Assembly: GCA_002319965.1 (NCBI GenBank) | Contig: DCJQ01000017.1 | Span: 74,066-111,873 of the forward strand | Direction: 5' to 3' | DNA length: 37,808 nt | Origin: Megasphaera sp. UBA1696 | GTDB lineage: Bacteria > Bacillota > Negativicutes > Veillonellales > Megasphaeraceae | Shown: positions 13,859 to 22,673 of the stretch, piece after piece | How positions within the stretch are numbered: position 1 is the first letter of the stretch | How the letters are laid out: every line of letters begins with the position of its first letter | Program-made: the position numbers and the translations under genes | The notes under the pieces: generated by a model | What the model saw: only the letters and a program-made list of their open reading frames with translations | Database searches by the model: none | Told to the model about the DNA's origin: nothing

Positions 13859-15316
13859 ATGTGCATGATTACTTATAATGGCAAAGGCGGCCTGGATACG
13901 CTGGCAGTCGGCCTCGACAAGAGGCTTTTGACCCTGCGTCAGCTGCCGCAGGATGACGTCGTCCTGATCCGGGCCTATATAGAGCAACACCCGGAACTTT
14001 TACAGTATACGTCTCTCCACGTATTTCACTGCCTGTCGGACGGGAAAGCTAAGACGTATTTCCTCATCGGCCTCGAAGGAAAGCCTGTCCGTTATTCGAC
14101 GTATGAAGATTTTCGCATGGCTCAGCGACTGATGGCGGCGGCCATGAAAGAGGGGGTCCGCGAGCTGGCCATCATGGCCGATACGCTGGAAATGGATATG
14201 GCGTCTCTCCTCGACGGGCTGTTGTACCGCAATTATGAGTTTACCCATTATAAAAGCGATAAACACAGCCGTACCGTCGGCAGTATCAACATCCTGTCGC
14301 GCAGCATGAGAGCCCAGGAGTTTAATTCCATGTGCTATCGCTACACGTCCATGTATGAAGGCGTCTATGAAGCTCGCGACTTGATCAATATGCCGTCCAA
14401 CGATTTGACACCGAGGAAGTTTGCCGATATCGTGGCCGACACGCTGAAGGGCGACCATATCCTCATTGAATCGCTCAATAAGTGGGCCTTGGAAAAACGC
14501 CATATGGGCGGCATCGTCGCCGTCGGCAAGGGCAGTATGAACCCGCCTCAGCTGGTGTCTATTGCCTATCAGGGCGACCCCAACAGCCGGGAAGTCCTGG
14601 GCATCGTCGGAAAGGGCGTTACCTATGACAGCGGCGGTTTGTCTTTAAAGAGCCACAAGGGGCTGGAATTCATGAAGGACGATATGGCCGGGGCGGCAGC
14701 TGCCGTCGGCGTCATTCGGGCCCTCATGCTCCTGCGTTATCCGGTCAATGTACTGGCCGTTTTGCCCCTCGTTGAAAATATTCCCTCCGGCATGGCTTAT
14801 CACGTCGACGACATTTTGACCATGTACAATGGAAAGACCGTCGAAGTCAAGAATACCGATGCCGAAGGGAGGCTCATTTTGGCCGATGCCTTGACTTATG
14901 CTCAGGAAAAAGGGGCGACGCGCCTCATCGACCTGGCGACCCTGACCGGGGCCTGCGTGACGGCTTTGGGCTCGGTGCGGACGGGCATGGTCGGCAATGA
15001 TCAGGAGTGGATGAACCGATTCTTTAAAGTGGCGACAGAAGCCCATGAAAAGATTTGGCAGCTGCCGGCCGATGAAGAATATGAAAGCCTTTTGAAAAGC
15101 AGCGTAGCCGACATGAAAAACGTCGGCGGCCCGGAAGCCGGTGCGATTACGGCCGGTCTCTTCCTGAAGCAGTTCGTAAAGGACGGGACGCCGTGGATTC
15201 ACCTCGACATCGCCGGCCCTGCTTTCCGGGAAAAGGCCGATGAAACGGGATTTATCGGCGCCACCGGCGTCGGCATTAAATCGATTCTGCACTTACTGCA
15301 GGGAGGTGTACAGTGA
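13859..15316 (+). CDS. pepA: M17 leucyl aminopeptidase family protein
   Basis: A 485-residue cytoplasmic metallo-aminopeptidase that removes N-terminal residues from peptides. The C-terminal catalytic domain has the family metal and active-site motifs: GKGVTYDSGGLSLK, FMKDDMAGAAA and the M17 signature NTDAEGRL, followed by DLATLTGA. The N-terminal ~160 residues form the less conserved hexamer-contact domain. A start codon three residues later (ATG 13865) is possible; neither has a strong ribosome site. Its stop overlaps the GTG start of the PHP gene, so they form one operon with the P-loop/Asp23 gene. Confidence 0.95.
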   Translation: MCMITYNGKGGLDTLAVGLDKRLLTLRQLPQDDVVLIRAYIEQHPELLQYTSLHVFHCLSDGKAKTYFLIGLEGKPVRYSTYEDFRMAQRLMAAAMKEGVRELAIMADTLEMDMASLLDGLLYRNYEFTHYKSDKHSRTVGSINILSRSMRAQEFNSMCYRYTSMYEGVYEARDLINMPSNDLTPRKFADIVADTLKGDHILIESLNKWALEKRHMGGIVAVGKGSMNPPQLVSIAYQGDPNSREVLGIVGKGVTYDSGGLSLKSHKGLEFMKDDMAGAAAAVGVIRALMLLRYPVNVLAVLPLVENIPSGMAYHVDDILTMYNGKTVEVKNTDAEGRLILADALTYAQEKGATRLIDLATLTGACVTALGSVRTGMVGNDQEWMNRFFKVATEAHEKIWQLPADEEYESLLKSSVADMKNVGGPEAGAITAGLFLKQFVKDGTPWIHLDIAGPAFREKADETGFIGATGVGIKSILHLLQGGVQ

Positions 15317-16116
15317 TCGTCGATCTCCATATGCATACAACCTGTTCAGACGGCGTCTATACGCCGGAGCAGTTAACCAAGATGGCCGTCGATGCAGGAC
15401 TTGACGTCATCGCTATTTCGGACCACGATACGGTGGCGGCTTACGACGGCAGTCATGAGCTGAATCCGGGCGTCCGCATCATTCGGGCCATTGAAATAAG
15501 CTCGGAATGCGACGGCGAAGATGTCCATATTTTAGGCTACGGGATCAATCCCGATGATGAAGCCATGCAGGAATACTGCCGCGAATTTAAGCAGCGGCGT
15601 TTTGACCGGGCCATGGAAATCGTCGACCGCTGCCTGAAAAACGGCTATGAAATCGACCGCAAGATCGTCGAAGACATGGTTCATAAGGGCGGCACCGTCG
15701 GCCGGCCGCACATCGCCCGCATGCTCGTCGAAAAGGGCTATTTCCCCGATGTAAAGACCGTCTTCGACAAGGTCCTCTATCACGGCGGCCCCCTCTACGT
15801 GCCGTATACGCGGCGGACCATTGATGAATGTGTGGCCCTCATCCGAAAGGTCGGGGGACTGGCCGTCTTAGCCCATCCGGGCCTCTTGAAGCGGACCTTG
15901 GATGAAGTCCTGACTCACGATTTCGACGGCGTCGAAGTGTACCATCCGAAGAACCGCGGCCGTTTCGACGAGTTTTTGGAATTAGCCAAAAAACGCAATT
16001 GGTATATCAGCGGCGGCTCCGATTTTCACGGAACCGTCGGCCGTTTTCCGGAAAGCCTGGGAATCTTTACGGTCCATGCTGAAAAGGTACAGGCTTTGTT
16101 GTCTCACGTACCCTAA
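15313..16116 (+). CDS. PHP-domain phosphoesterase (TrpH/RNase AM-like)
   Basis: A 267-residue PHP-fold metal phosphoesterase. The metal-binding motifs are all present: DLHMHTTCSDG at the N-terminus, ISDHDT, an inserted helical domain (about 85-160), AHPGLL and GGSDFHG near the C-terminus. Related proteins (YciV/TrpH) act as 3',5'-nucleotide phosphatase or 5'-exonuclease on RNA. The GTG start overlaps the aminopeptidase stop by GTGA and has GGAGGTG 4-5 bases upstream. It is 18 bases before the P-loop/Asp23 gene. Confidence 0.92.
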   Translation: MIVDLHMHTTCSDGVYTPEQLTKMAVDAGLDVIAISDHDTVAAYDGSHELNPGVRIIRAIEISSECDGEDVHILGYGINPDDEAMQEYCREFKQRRFDRAMEIVDRCLKNGYEIDRKIVEDMVHKGGTVGRPHIARMLVEKGYFPDVKTVFDKVLYHGGPLYVPYTRRTIDECVALIRKVGGLAVLAHPGLLKRTLDEVLTHDFDGVEVYHPKNRGRFDEFLELAKKRNWYISGGSDFHGTVGRFPESLGIFTVHAEKVQALLSHVP

Positions 16117-16134
16117 TAAAGGCAGGTGACACTG

Positions 16135-16977
16135 ATGGAAGTTTTCGGTTTTATTGGTGCCAGCGGGACCGGCAAGAGCCATCACGCTCTGGTCGTTGCC
16201 TACGATCATGACATTCAGACCATCATCGATGACGGACTCCTCATCGATCACAACCGCATTGTCGCCGGCCGGTCGGCCAAGGATGAAACGAATCGCCTCA
16301 AGGCCGTGCGCCGTGCCGTCTTCAATAACCCGGACGATGCCGCGGTTATGAAGGCGGCCTTAGCCAAGGCGGCGCCTGAAAAGCTGCTCATCTTGGGAAC
16401 GTCGCGGCACATGATCCATCGCATCTGCGAAGCCCTCGAGCTTCCGGAACCGGTGCGGTTTATCCGCATCGAAGACGTATCGTGCTCGGAGGAAATTGAA
16501 AAGGCCCAACAGATTCGTATCAAAGAGGGAACGCATATCATCCCCGTGCCGACGATGGAGCTGAAACCCCATTTTCGCGGATATCTGTTGGATTCGATCC
16601 GTTCTTTCTTTTACGACAACAACGGCAGAAAATTGTCGCCCTTTGAGCGTTCCGTCGTTCGTCCCATCTTCAGTTATTATGGGAAGCTGACGTTTTCCAA
16701 TGACGTCCTCGAAAGCCTGGTCCGTCATGCTTTGCGTCAAAGTGAAGGCGTGACCAAGGTCAATCGACTGAAAGTGGCCATCAACTATAATTCGACGAGA
16801 AATGGCCTGGCCATCATCCTGTCGCTGACCATTGCCTACGGAGAAAATATAAAGAAACTCATGAGCCGAATCCGCCGCGATATCCAGCATGAAGTAGAGT
16901 ATACGACGGGTATGTCCGTCGAAATCCTAAAGATTACCGTGCGCGATATTTCTCCGAAGCCGCAGGCGGAAGGGTGA
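16135..16977 (+). CDS. P-loop NTPase fused to an Asp23/Gls24-like domain
   Basis: A 280-residue fusion. Residues 1-~150 form a small P-loop domain with Walker A GASGTGKS (8-15), similar to kinase-type NTPases. Residues ~171-275 follow the Asp23/Gls24 pattern: YYGKLTFSNDVLESLVRHAL, GVTKVNRLKVAIN, LAIILSLTIAYGENI, then VEYTTGMSVEILKITVRDIS. Asp23 proteins are alkaline-shock/envelope-stress proteins found at the membrane. The ATG at 16135 is chosen for GGCAGGTG 7 bases upstream. It is last in the aminopeptidase-PHP operon; a terminator follows at 17019. Fold assignments are good, function unknown. Confidence 0.8.
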   Translation: MEVFGFIGASGTGKSHHALVVAYDHDIQTIIDDGLLIDHNRIVAGRSAKDETNRLKAVRRAVFNNPDDAAVMKAALAKAAPEKLLILGTSRHMIHRICEALELPEPVRFIRIEDVSCSEEIEKAQQIRIKEGTHIIPVPTMELKPHFRGYLLDSIRSFFYDNNGRKLSPFERSVVRPIFSYYGKLTFSNDVLESLVRHALRQSEGVTKVNRLKVAINYNSTRNGLAIILSLTIAYGENIKKLMSRIRRDIQHEVEYTTGMSVEILKITVRDISPKPQAEG

Positions 16978-17018
16978 GCTTTGCAAGGCCAATCTGAATA
17001 CTGTGTTACCAACCTCAT

Positions 17019-17045
17019 GGGGCTGCCGGCGGCAGCTCCCTTTTT
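17019..17045 (+). terminator. Terminator of the aminopeptidase operon
   Basis: GGGGCTGCC and GGCAGCTCCC pair with a small bulge, followed by TTTTTC. The next promoter begins two bases later. Confidence 0.75.
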
Positions 17046-17046
17046 C

Positions 17047-17076
17047 TTGACAGCCTGAATCGGCGGACGGTATAAT
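17047..17076 (+). promoter_or_regulatory. Consensus promoter of the ZTP riboswitch/AICAR transformylase
   Basis: Perfect TTGACA and perfect TATAAT separated by 18 bases, just upstream of the riboswitch. Confidence 0.9.
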
Positions 17077-17078
17077 AA

Positions 17079-17180
17079 GGTGAAGCATGTGACTGACGGA
17101 AGTGGAGTTACCACGGGGAGCATGATTCATGACAGCCGACCGTCTGGGCGAAACGTTCCAGAAGTGTCGGTATTTTTTTA
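17079..17180 (+). promoter_or_regulatory. ZTP (pfl) riboswitch with terminator
   Basis: The leader contains the conserved pfl elements in order: ATGTGACTGACGG, GTGGAGTTACCACGGGGAGC, and GCCGACCGTCTGGGC. ZTP/ZMP signals low folate carbon; ligand binding turns the downstream gene on. A terminator overlaps the 3' part: CCGAC (17136-17140) can pair with GTCGG (17166-17170), followed by TATTTTTTT, so aptamer folding and termination compete. The gene served, AICAR transformylase, consumes ZMP, which fits. Confidence 0.88.
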
Positions 17181-17206
17181 TTTTGGGTCTATCAGGAGGA
17201 ATCACG

Positions 17207-18382
17207 ATGAACGAACTGAAATTAAAATACGGCTGCAATCCGAACCAGTCGTCGTCCCGGGTGTATATGAAGGATGGCAGTGCCCTTCCTTTTACGGTCC
17301 TTTGCGGCCGTCCCGGCTATATTAATTTACTCGACGCCTTTAACAGCTATCAGTTGGTCAAGGAATTGAAAGAAGCGACGGGCCTTCCGGCAGCGGCTTC
17401 CTTCAAGCACGTCAGCCCGGCCGGCGCCGCCGTTGCCACGGAGATGAGTGATACCCTGAAGAAAATATATTGGGTCGACGATCTTCCCTTGTCGCCCTTG
17501 GCTTCGGCCTATGCCTGCGCCCGCGGTGCCGACCGCATGAGTTCTTACGGCGATTTCGTCGCCCTCTCCGATGTCTGCGACGTCGAAACGGCCAACCTCT
17601 TAAAGCGCGAAGTATCGGACGGCGTCATTGCTCCCGGCTACAGCGACGAAGCCCTGGCCATTTTAAAGACCAAGAAGAAGGGCAATTACTGCGTCCTTCA
17701 GATGGATGCCGACTATAAGCCGAACCTCGTCGAATCGAAAGAAGTCTACGGCGTCACCTTTGAACAGGACCGAAACGAAGCTAAGATCACGGCCGATTTG
17801 CTGCAGAACATTCCGACGCAGAACAAGGCCATTCCGGAAGCGGCTCAGCGCGACCTCATCATCGCCCTCATTACCCTGAAATATACCCAGTCCAACTCCG
17901 TCTGCTACGTAAAAGACGGCATGACCATCGGTGTCGGCGCCGGGCAGCAGTCCCGCGTCCACTGCACTCGTCTGGCCGGCAATAAGGCCGATGTCTGGTG
18001 GCTCCGTCAGAACCCGAAAGTCTTGAACCTGCCCTTCCGCGACGACGTCCGCCGTCCGAACCGCGATAACGCCATTGACGTCTACATCTCCGACGATTAC
18101 GAAGACGTCTTGGCCGACGGCATCTGGCAGGATCTCTTTACGGAAAAACCGCAGCCCCTTACACGGGAAGAAAAGAAGGCCTGGATTGCTCAGCTCCACG
18201 GCGTAGCCCTCGGCAGCGACGCTTTCTTCCCCTTTGGCGACAACATCGAACGAGCTCATCGCAGCGGCGTCGATTACATCGCCCAGGCCGGCGGTTCGAT
18301 CCGCGACGACAATGTCATCGAAACGTGCGATAAGTATGGGATTGCTATGGCCATGACCGGCCTGCGCCTCTTCCATCATTAA
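17207..18382 (+). CDS. purH: Stand-alone AICAR transformylase (PurH C-terminal type)
   Basis: A 391-residue enzyme that transfers a formyl group from 10-formyl-tetrahydrofolate to AICAR (ZMP), the ninth step of purine synthesis. KYGCNPNQ near the N-terminus and ASFKHVSPAG (catalytic K67/H68 type) match the transformylase half of PurH. The usual N-terminal IMP cyclohydrolase domain (about 200 residues) is absent, so ring closure must be done by another protein. The ATG at 17207 has AGGAGGA upstream; the frame opens earlier inside the riboswitch but that part is RNA. Regulated by the preceding ZTP riboswitch. Confidence 0.9.
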   Translation: MNELKLKYGCNPNQSSSRVYMKDGSALPFTVLCGRPGYINLLDAFNSYQLVKELKEATGLPAAASFKHVSPAGAAVATEMSDTLKKIYWVDDLPLSPLASAYACARGADRMSSYGDFVALSDVCDVETANLLKREVSDGVIAPGYSDEALAILKTKKKGNYCVLQMDADYKPNLVESKEVYGVTFEQDRNEAKITADLLQNIPTQNKAIPEAAQRDLIIALITLKYTQSNSVCYVKDGMTIGVGAGQQSRVHCTRLAGNKADVWWLRQNPKVLNLPFRDDVRRPNRDNAIDVYISDDYEDVLADGIWQDLFTEKPQPLTREEKKAWIAQLHGVALGSDAFFPFGDNIERAHRSGVDYIAQAGGSIRDDNVIETCDKYGIAMAMTGLRLFHH

Positions 18383-18433
18383 AAAAGAATAAACCTGTCG
18401 GTCGTCCTGAAAGGGGAGGCCGCCGGCATTACG

Positions 18434-18478
18434 GGTCCCTTGGCAGCAGCTGCGGCTGTATGGCTGAGGGACCTTTTT
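18434..18478 (+). terminator. Terminator after the AICAR transformylase
   Basis: GGTCCCT pairs with AGGGACC around an internally structured loop, followed by TTTTT. Confidence 0.85.
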
Positions 18479-18510
18479 GTCGTATCGGGCAGGCGAAGCT
18501 TCGGATAATT

Positions 18511-18539
18511 TTGCCAAGGCCCCTCGGTGGCGATATAAT
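18511..18539 (+). promoter_or_regulatory. Promoter of the molybdoenzyme gene
   Basis: TTGCCA, 17 bases, TATAAT, 38 bases before the ATG. Confidence 0.75.
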
Positions 18540-18577
18540 GAACATATATTATCATAGATAAATAAGGAGGGAATTCT

Positions 18578-20578
18578 ATGACACAATATACGTCGGTCTG
18601 TCCCTATGACTGCCCCGATGCCTGCGGCCTCGTCGTCACTGTCGATGACGGGCGCGTCGTCTCGGTAAAGGGCGACGAGAACCATCCTTTTACGCGGGGG
18701 ACCATGTGCCCTAAGATGGCTCACTATGAACGGACGGTCTATTCGCCGCGGCGGCTGAAGACGCCATTAAAGCGGACGGGACCGAAGGGGAGCGGTGAAT
18801 TTGCGCCCATCTCCTGGGATCAGGCCTTAGCGGAAATCGCAGCTTCGTGGAAAAAAATTATCGCCGAAAAGGGACCGGAAGCCATTCTGCCTTATTCCTA
18901 TGCCGGCACCATGGGCATCGTTCAGCACGACGCCTTGCATGGCTTGTTTTATCGGCTAGGTGCGTCGGAACTTGACAGGACCATCTGCGCTCCGGCCAAA
19001 GGGCAGGGTTTTAAGGACGTCATGGGCGGGACGATGCCGACGGCGCCGCAGGAAGCACAAAACAGTGACTGTATCTTCTTGTGGAGCATTCACATGATGG
19101 CCACCAATATTCACTTCAAACACGACGTCGACGCGGCCCGGGAAAAGGGAGCCGCTGTTTGGTGCATCGATACGTACCGCACCAAGACGGCTGACCTTGC
19201 CGATCACTTCGTCGCCATCCGTCCCGGTACGGACGGGGCACTGGCTCTCGGCATGATGAACGTCTTGGTCCGCGACGGCTTGACCGACGAAGCCTTTCTG
19301 TCTGAAAGAGTGCTGGGCTGGGATGAACTGAAAGAAAAAGTCATTCCTCGCTATACACCGGAAGAAACGGAAAAAATTACCGGCGTCCCGGCAGCTGTCG
19401 TCGAAGCATTGGCTCAGGCCTACGGCAAGGCGCGGGCACCCTTCATTCGTCTGGGAAGCGGCCAGTCCCGCTACCGCAACGGCGCCATGACGACGCGCCT
19501 CATCACCTGCCTGCCGGCCGTCGTCGGCGCCTGGGGAAAACGAGGCGGCGGCATCTTGACCTCGGCTAGTGCCTCTTCGGCCTATGATAAAAGTATCGTC
19601 ACGCGTCCCGACTGGAAGAAGCCCGGCCGGCGGCTGGTCAACATGTGCTGCATCGGCCAGGTCCTTACGGAAGACGACAGCATCCAGAGCCTTTTCGTCT
19701 ATTCATCGAACCCGGCCTGTACGGCGCCGGATCAAAATAAGGTCCTCGCCGGCCTTTCTCGGGACGACCTGTTCACCGTCGTCCACGAACGCTTCATGAC
19801 CGATACGGCACGCTACGCCGATATCGTCCTGCCGGCGACGACGTCTCTGGAGCACGACGATGCCTATTATTCGTACGGAAACTACACGATCCAGTGCGGC
19901 TATGCCGTCATCGACCCCCTCGGCGAAAGTCGTTCCAACTGGCGCCTCGCCTGTGACTTGGCGAAAGCATTCGGCATGACCGATCCTTTTTACGACCAGT
20001 CCGAACGAGACCTCGTCAATCAGCTCATAGCCTCGACGGTAAAATGGCCCCTTCCCGTCGACCGGGAACTGCTGGCATCGGGCCGGCCGACGCCCCTTCC
20101 CATGCCGGAAGATTATCAGACGACCTTTGCGACGCCGTCCGGTAAGATTGAAATCCGAAACGACGCCTTGACGCCGGCATTGCCCGATTATATGCCCCTC
20201 GATCCCGATGAGGGGAAACTGGCCTTCATCAACGGCGCCGACATGCGCATCCTCGACTCGTCCTTTAATGAACGGGATGAATTGACGGCCAGCCATACGA
20301 TGGACCTCTTCGTCCACCCTGAAGACGCTGACCGCTACGGTATCGCTGACGGTGAGTCCGTGACCCTCAAAAATAAGCGGGGGCAGGCTGATTTTACCGT
20401 CTGCATCAGTGACCGCACCGTACCGGGCCAGGTCGTCAGTGAAGGCGTATGGTGGCGCGAACGGGTCAAAGACGGCGGCGCGTCGGTCAACGTCCTCACC
20501 AGTCAGCGCCTGACCGATGAAGGCCGGGGCAGTACCTTTTACGACGTCCGCGTCGACCTGACAAGTAAAAATACTTGA
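18578..20578 (+). CDS. Cytoplasmic molybdopterin-dependent oxidoreductase
   Basis: A 666-residue member of the DMSO-reductase superfamily. The N-terminus binds one 4Fe-4S cluster through C8, C12, C16 and C44 (CPYDCPDAC .. MCPK). The central part has the bis-molybdopterin-guanine-dinucleotide pattern, with C137 (RTICAPAKGQG) in the usual metal-ligand position. A C-terminal dinucleotide-binding domain (LFVHPEDADRYGI.. GESVTLKNKRG) closes it. No Tat signal is present, so it acts in the cytoplasm. AAGGAGGG precedes the ATG. It is monocistronic with no electron-transfer or chaperone partner nearby; the substrate cannot be told from sequence. Confidence 0.88.
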   Translation: MTQYTSVCPYDCPDACGLVVTVDDGRVVSVKGDENHPFTRGTMCPKMAHYERTVYSPRRLKTPLKRTGPKGSGEFAPISWDQALAEIAASWKKIIAEKGPEAILPYSYAGTMGIVQHDALHGLFYRLGASELDRTICAPAKGQGFKDVMGGTMPTAPQEAQNSDCIFLWSIHMMATNIHFKHDVDAAREKGAAVWCIDTYRTKTADLADHFVAIRPGTDGALALGMMNVLVRDGLTDEAFLSERVLGWDELKEKVIPRYTPEETEKITGVPAAVVEALAQAYGKARAPFIRLGSGQSRYRNGAMTTRLITCLPAVVGAWGKRGGGILTSASASSAYDKSIVTRPDWKKPGRRLVNMCCIGQVLTEDDSIQSLFVYSSNPACTAPDQNKVLAGLSRDDLFTVVHERFMTDTARYADIVLPATTSLEHDDAYYSYGNYTIQCGYAVIDPLGESRSNWRLACDLAKAFGMTDPFYDQSERDLVNQLIASTVKWPLPVDRELLASGRPTPLPMPEDYQTTFATPSGKIEIRNDALTPALPDYMPLDPDEGKLAFINGADMRILDSSFNERDELTASHTMDLFVHPEDADRYGIADGESVTLKNKRGQADFTVCISDRTVPGQVVSEGVWWRERVKDGGASVNVLTSQRLTDEGRGSTFYDVRVDLTSKNT

Positions 20579-20603
20579 CAGGGCATCCCTTTTCGGGTAT
20601 ACT
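20575..20603 (+). promoter_or_regulatory. Promoter of the ylxM-ffh operon
   Basis: TTGACA, 17 bases, TATACT. The -35 box overlaps the stop codon region of the molybdoenzyme gene. Confidence 0.85.
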
Positions 20604-20636
20604 GTCACAGTACGCTGTTTGAAAGGCGGTGAAGCC

Positions 20637-20966
20637 ATGCTTGAAGACGTAGTCCGCAAGGGGCGGCTCCTCGATCTGTACGGGCCGTTATTGACGGAAA
20701 AGCAGCGGCACTGTATGGAAATGTATTTCGATATGGACCTGTCCTTGAGTGAAATCGGGGAAGAACTGCAGATTTCCCGTCAAGGTGCTTACGACATGCT
20801 CAAGCGCGCTTCCCAGTCGCTGGAAAGCTATGAACAGCGGCTTCAGTTGCTGGCCCGCTTCGATGCGGTCCGGGAACAGATCGATGAAGTCCAGGGCTTG
20901 CTTGAAAGTCAGGGGCTCAGCGATATTGAAAGAGCTAAACAACTTTTACACGAAATAGATTTATAA
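20637..20966 (+). CDS. ylxM: YlxM-type helix-turn-helix partner of SRP
   Basis: A 109-residue protein with a sigma-70 region-4-like helix-turn-helix (LTEKQRHCMEMYFDMDLSLSEIGEELQISRQGAYDMLKRA) and a C-terminal coiled coil. YlxM proteins lie before ffh in Firmicutes and influence signal-recognition-particle function. The ATG at 20637 follows AAAGGCGGTG; a TTG at 20619 lies on that site. Thirteen bases separate it from ffh. Confidence 0.93.
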   Translation: MLEDVVRKGRLLDLYGPLLTEKQRHCMEMYFDMDLSLSEIGEELQISRQGAYDMLKRASQSLESYEQRLQLLARFDAVREQIDEVQGLLESQGLSDIERAKQLLHEIDL

Positions 20967-20979
20967 AAGGAGGCCCCTC

Positions 20980-22332
20980 ATGCCATTTGAAAGTCTGTCC
21001 GAACGATTCCAGGCGGCCTTTAAAAAGCTTCGCGGCAAAGGGAAGCTTTCTGAAGAGGATGTCAGTGAAGCCCTGAAAGAGATGCGCCGCGCCTTACTCG
21101 AAGCGGACGTCAACTTTGCCGTTACCAAGGACTTCATTAAGAAGGTCAAGGAAAAAGCCGTCGGTGAAGAAGTCTTCGGCAGCTTGAATGCGTCGCAGAC
21201 GGTCATCAAAATCGTCCGCGATGAATTGACGGAACTCCTCGGCGGGACCCAGAGCCGGATTACCATTGCGCCGAAGCCGCCGACGATCATCATGCTCGTC
21301 GGTCTCCAAGGTGCCGGTAAAACGACGACGGCAGCGAAACTCGCCAAAAAATTGAAGTCCCAAGGCAAGAGCCCGCTCATGGTAGCCGCCGACGTCTATC
21401 GCCCGGCAGCTATCACTCAGCTGCAAGTCCTCGGTCAGGAACTGGATATGCCCGTTTATACCGAAGACGGCAGCAAGGACCCCGTTGCCATTGCCCAGCA
21501 CGCCATTCCCTATGCGACCAGCCATCTGCGCGATGTCGTCATCATCGATACGGCCGGGCGGCTTCATATCAACGAAACCTTGATGGATGAATTGATTCAT
21601 ATTAAAGAAAATGTTCATCCTCATGAAATCCTCTTAGTCGTCGACGCCATGACCGGTCAGGATGCCGTCACGGCGGCATCGGCCTTCGATAAAGCCCTCG
21701 GCATCGACGGCATGATCATGACCAAGCTCGACGGCGATGCCCGCGGCGGGGCCGCCTTGTCCATCAAGGCCGTCACGGGCAAACCCATCAAATTCATCGG
21801 TGTCAGCGAAAAGCTCGACGGCATCGAAGAATTTCATCCTAACCGTTACGCGTCGCGTATCCTCGACTTAGGCGACGTCGAAACGATCATCGAAAAAGCC
21901 CAGGCTGCTTTTGACGAAGAGTCCATGGAAAACATGAAGAAGACCATGAAGAGCGGGTCTTTTACCTTCGATGATTTCCTCTCCCAGCTTCAAATGATTA
22001 AGAAGATGGGCAACATGGGCAGCATCTTGAGCCTCATTCCCGGCATCGGGAAGTACAAGAAAGAACTCGACAAGGTCGACATGGACGGCAAGGAATTCAA
22101 GCGAATCGAAGCCATCATCACATCTATGACGGCTCAGGAACGGTCGAGTGCCAACCCTAAAATGCTGATCAAGGACAGCCGCAAACGCCGTATTGCTAAA
22201 GGCAGCGGTACCCGCGTCCAAGACGTCAACCGCCTCATCAAGCAGTTCACAGAAATGCAGAAGATGATGAAGCAGGCTAAGAAAGCACAAAAGAGTAAAC
22301 GACGGGGTTTTATGCCGCGTCTGCCTTTTTAA
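20980..22332 (+). CDS. ffh: Signal recognition particle protein Ffh (SRP54)
   Basis: A 450-residue SRP GTPase that binds signal peptides and 4.5S/6S RNA and delivers ribosomes to FtsY at the membrane. N domain (1-~90), G domain with GLQGAGKTTTA, DTAGRLHI, TKLDGDARGG, and a methionine-rich M domain from ~ residue 300 with GSILSLIPGIGKYKK and a basic RNA-binding stretch. AAAGGAGG precedes the ATG. Length is normal. Confidence 0.98.
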   Translation: MPFESLSERFQAAFKKLRGKGKLSEEDVSEALKEMRRALLEADVNFAVTKDFIKKVKEKAVGEEVFGSLNASQTVIKIVRDELTELLGGTQSRITIAPKPPTIIMLVGLQGAGKTTTAAKLAKKLKSQGKSPLMVAADVYRPAAITQLQVLGQELDMPVYTEDGSKDPVAIAQHAIPYATSHLRDVVIIDTAGRLHINETLMDELIHIKENVHPHEILLVVDAMTGQDAVTAASAFDKALGIDGMIMTKLDGDARGGAALSIKAVTGKPIKFIGVSEKLDGIEEFHPNRYASRILDLGDVETIIEKAQAAFDEESMENMKKTMKSGSFTFDDFLSQLQMIKKMGNMGSILSLIPGIGKYKKELDKVDMDGKEFKRIEAIITSMTAQERSSANPKMLIKDSRKRRIAKGSGTRVQDVNRLIKQFTEMQKMMKQAKKAQKSKRRGFMPRLPF

Positions 22333-22388
22333 ATGGATTTCCCGACTTATCGTGGAAATAGGATATTCTGACAAGGAGGTGATTTTCA

Positions 22389-22658
22389 ATGATTAAAATT
22401 CGTTTGGCCCGTTTAGGTGCTAAAAAGAAACCGATCTACCGCGTCGTCGTTGCTGATTCCCGCAATGCTCGTAACAACGGTCGTCCCGTTGCAACCCTCG
22501 GCATGTACGATCCGTCCAAAGACATGGATACTCGTCTGACCGTCGATGCAGAAGCTGCAGTAGCTTGGCTCGGTAAAGGCGCACAGCCGACAGATACGAT
22601 CCGTTCTATCTTCAAGAAAGCTGGCATCATGGCCCAGTTTGAAGCATCCAAAAAGTAA
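22389..22658 (+). CDS. rpsP: 30S ribosomal protein S16
   Basis: Eighty-nine residues beginning MIKIRLARLGAKKKPIYRVV, the S16 signature, with the normal length for the family. AAGGAGGTG precedes the ATG. S16 binds 16S rRNA early in 30S assembly. It is followed at once by khpA, the standard Firmicute order. Confidence 0.98.
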   Translation: MIKIRLARLGAKKKPIYRVVVADSRNARNNGRPVATLGMYDPSKDMDTRLTVDAEAAVAWLGKGAQPTDTIRSIFKKAGIMAQFEASKK

Positions 22659-22673
22659 GTGAGGCTGGATACT

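Noticed and set aside
18395..18478. A molybdenum-cofactor riboswitch before the molybdoenzyme
   Set aside because: The structured stretch ends in a normal terminator and lies upstream of the mapped promoter at 18511, so it belongs to the previous transcript.
19703..20659. A 318-codon minus-strand frame opposite the molybdoenzyme
   Set aside because: Shadow of the molybdoenzyme; GC-rich codon use leaves the opposite strand open.
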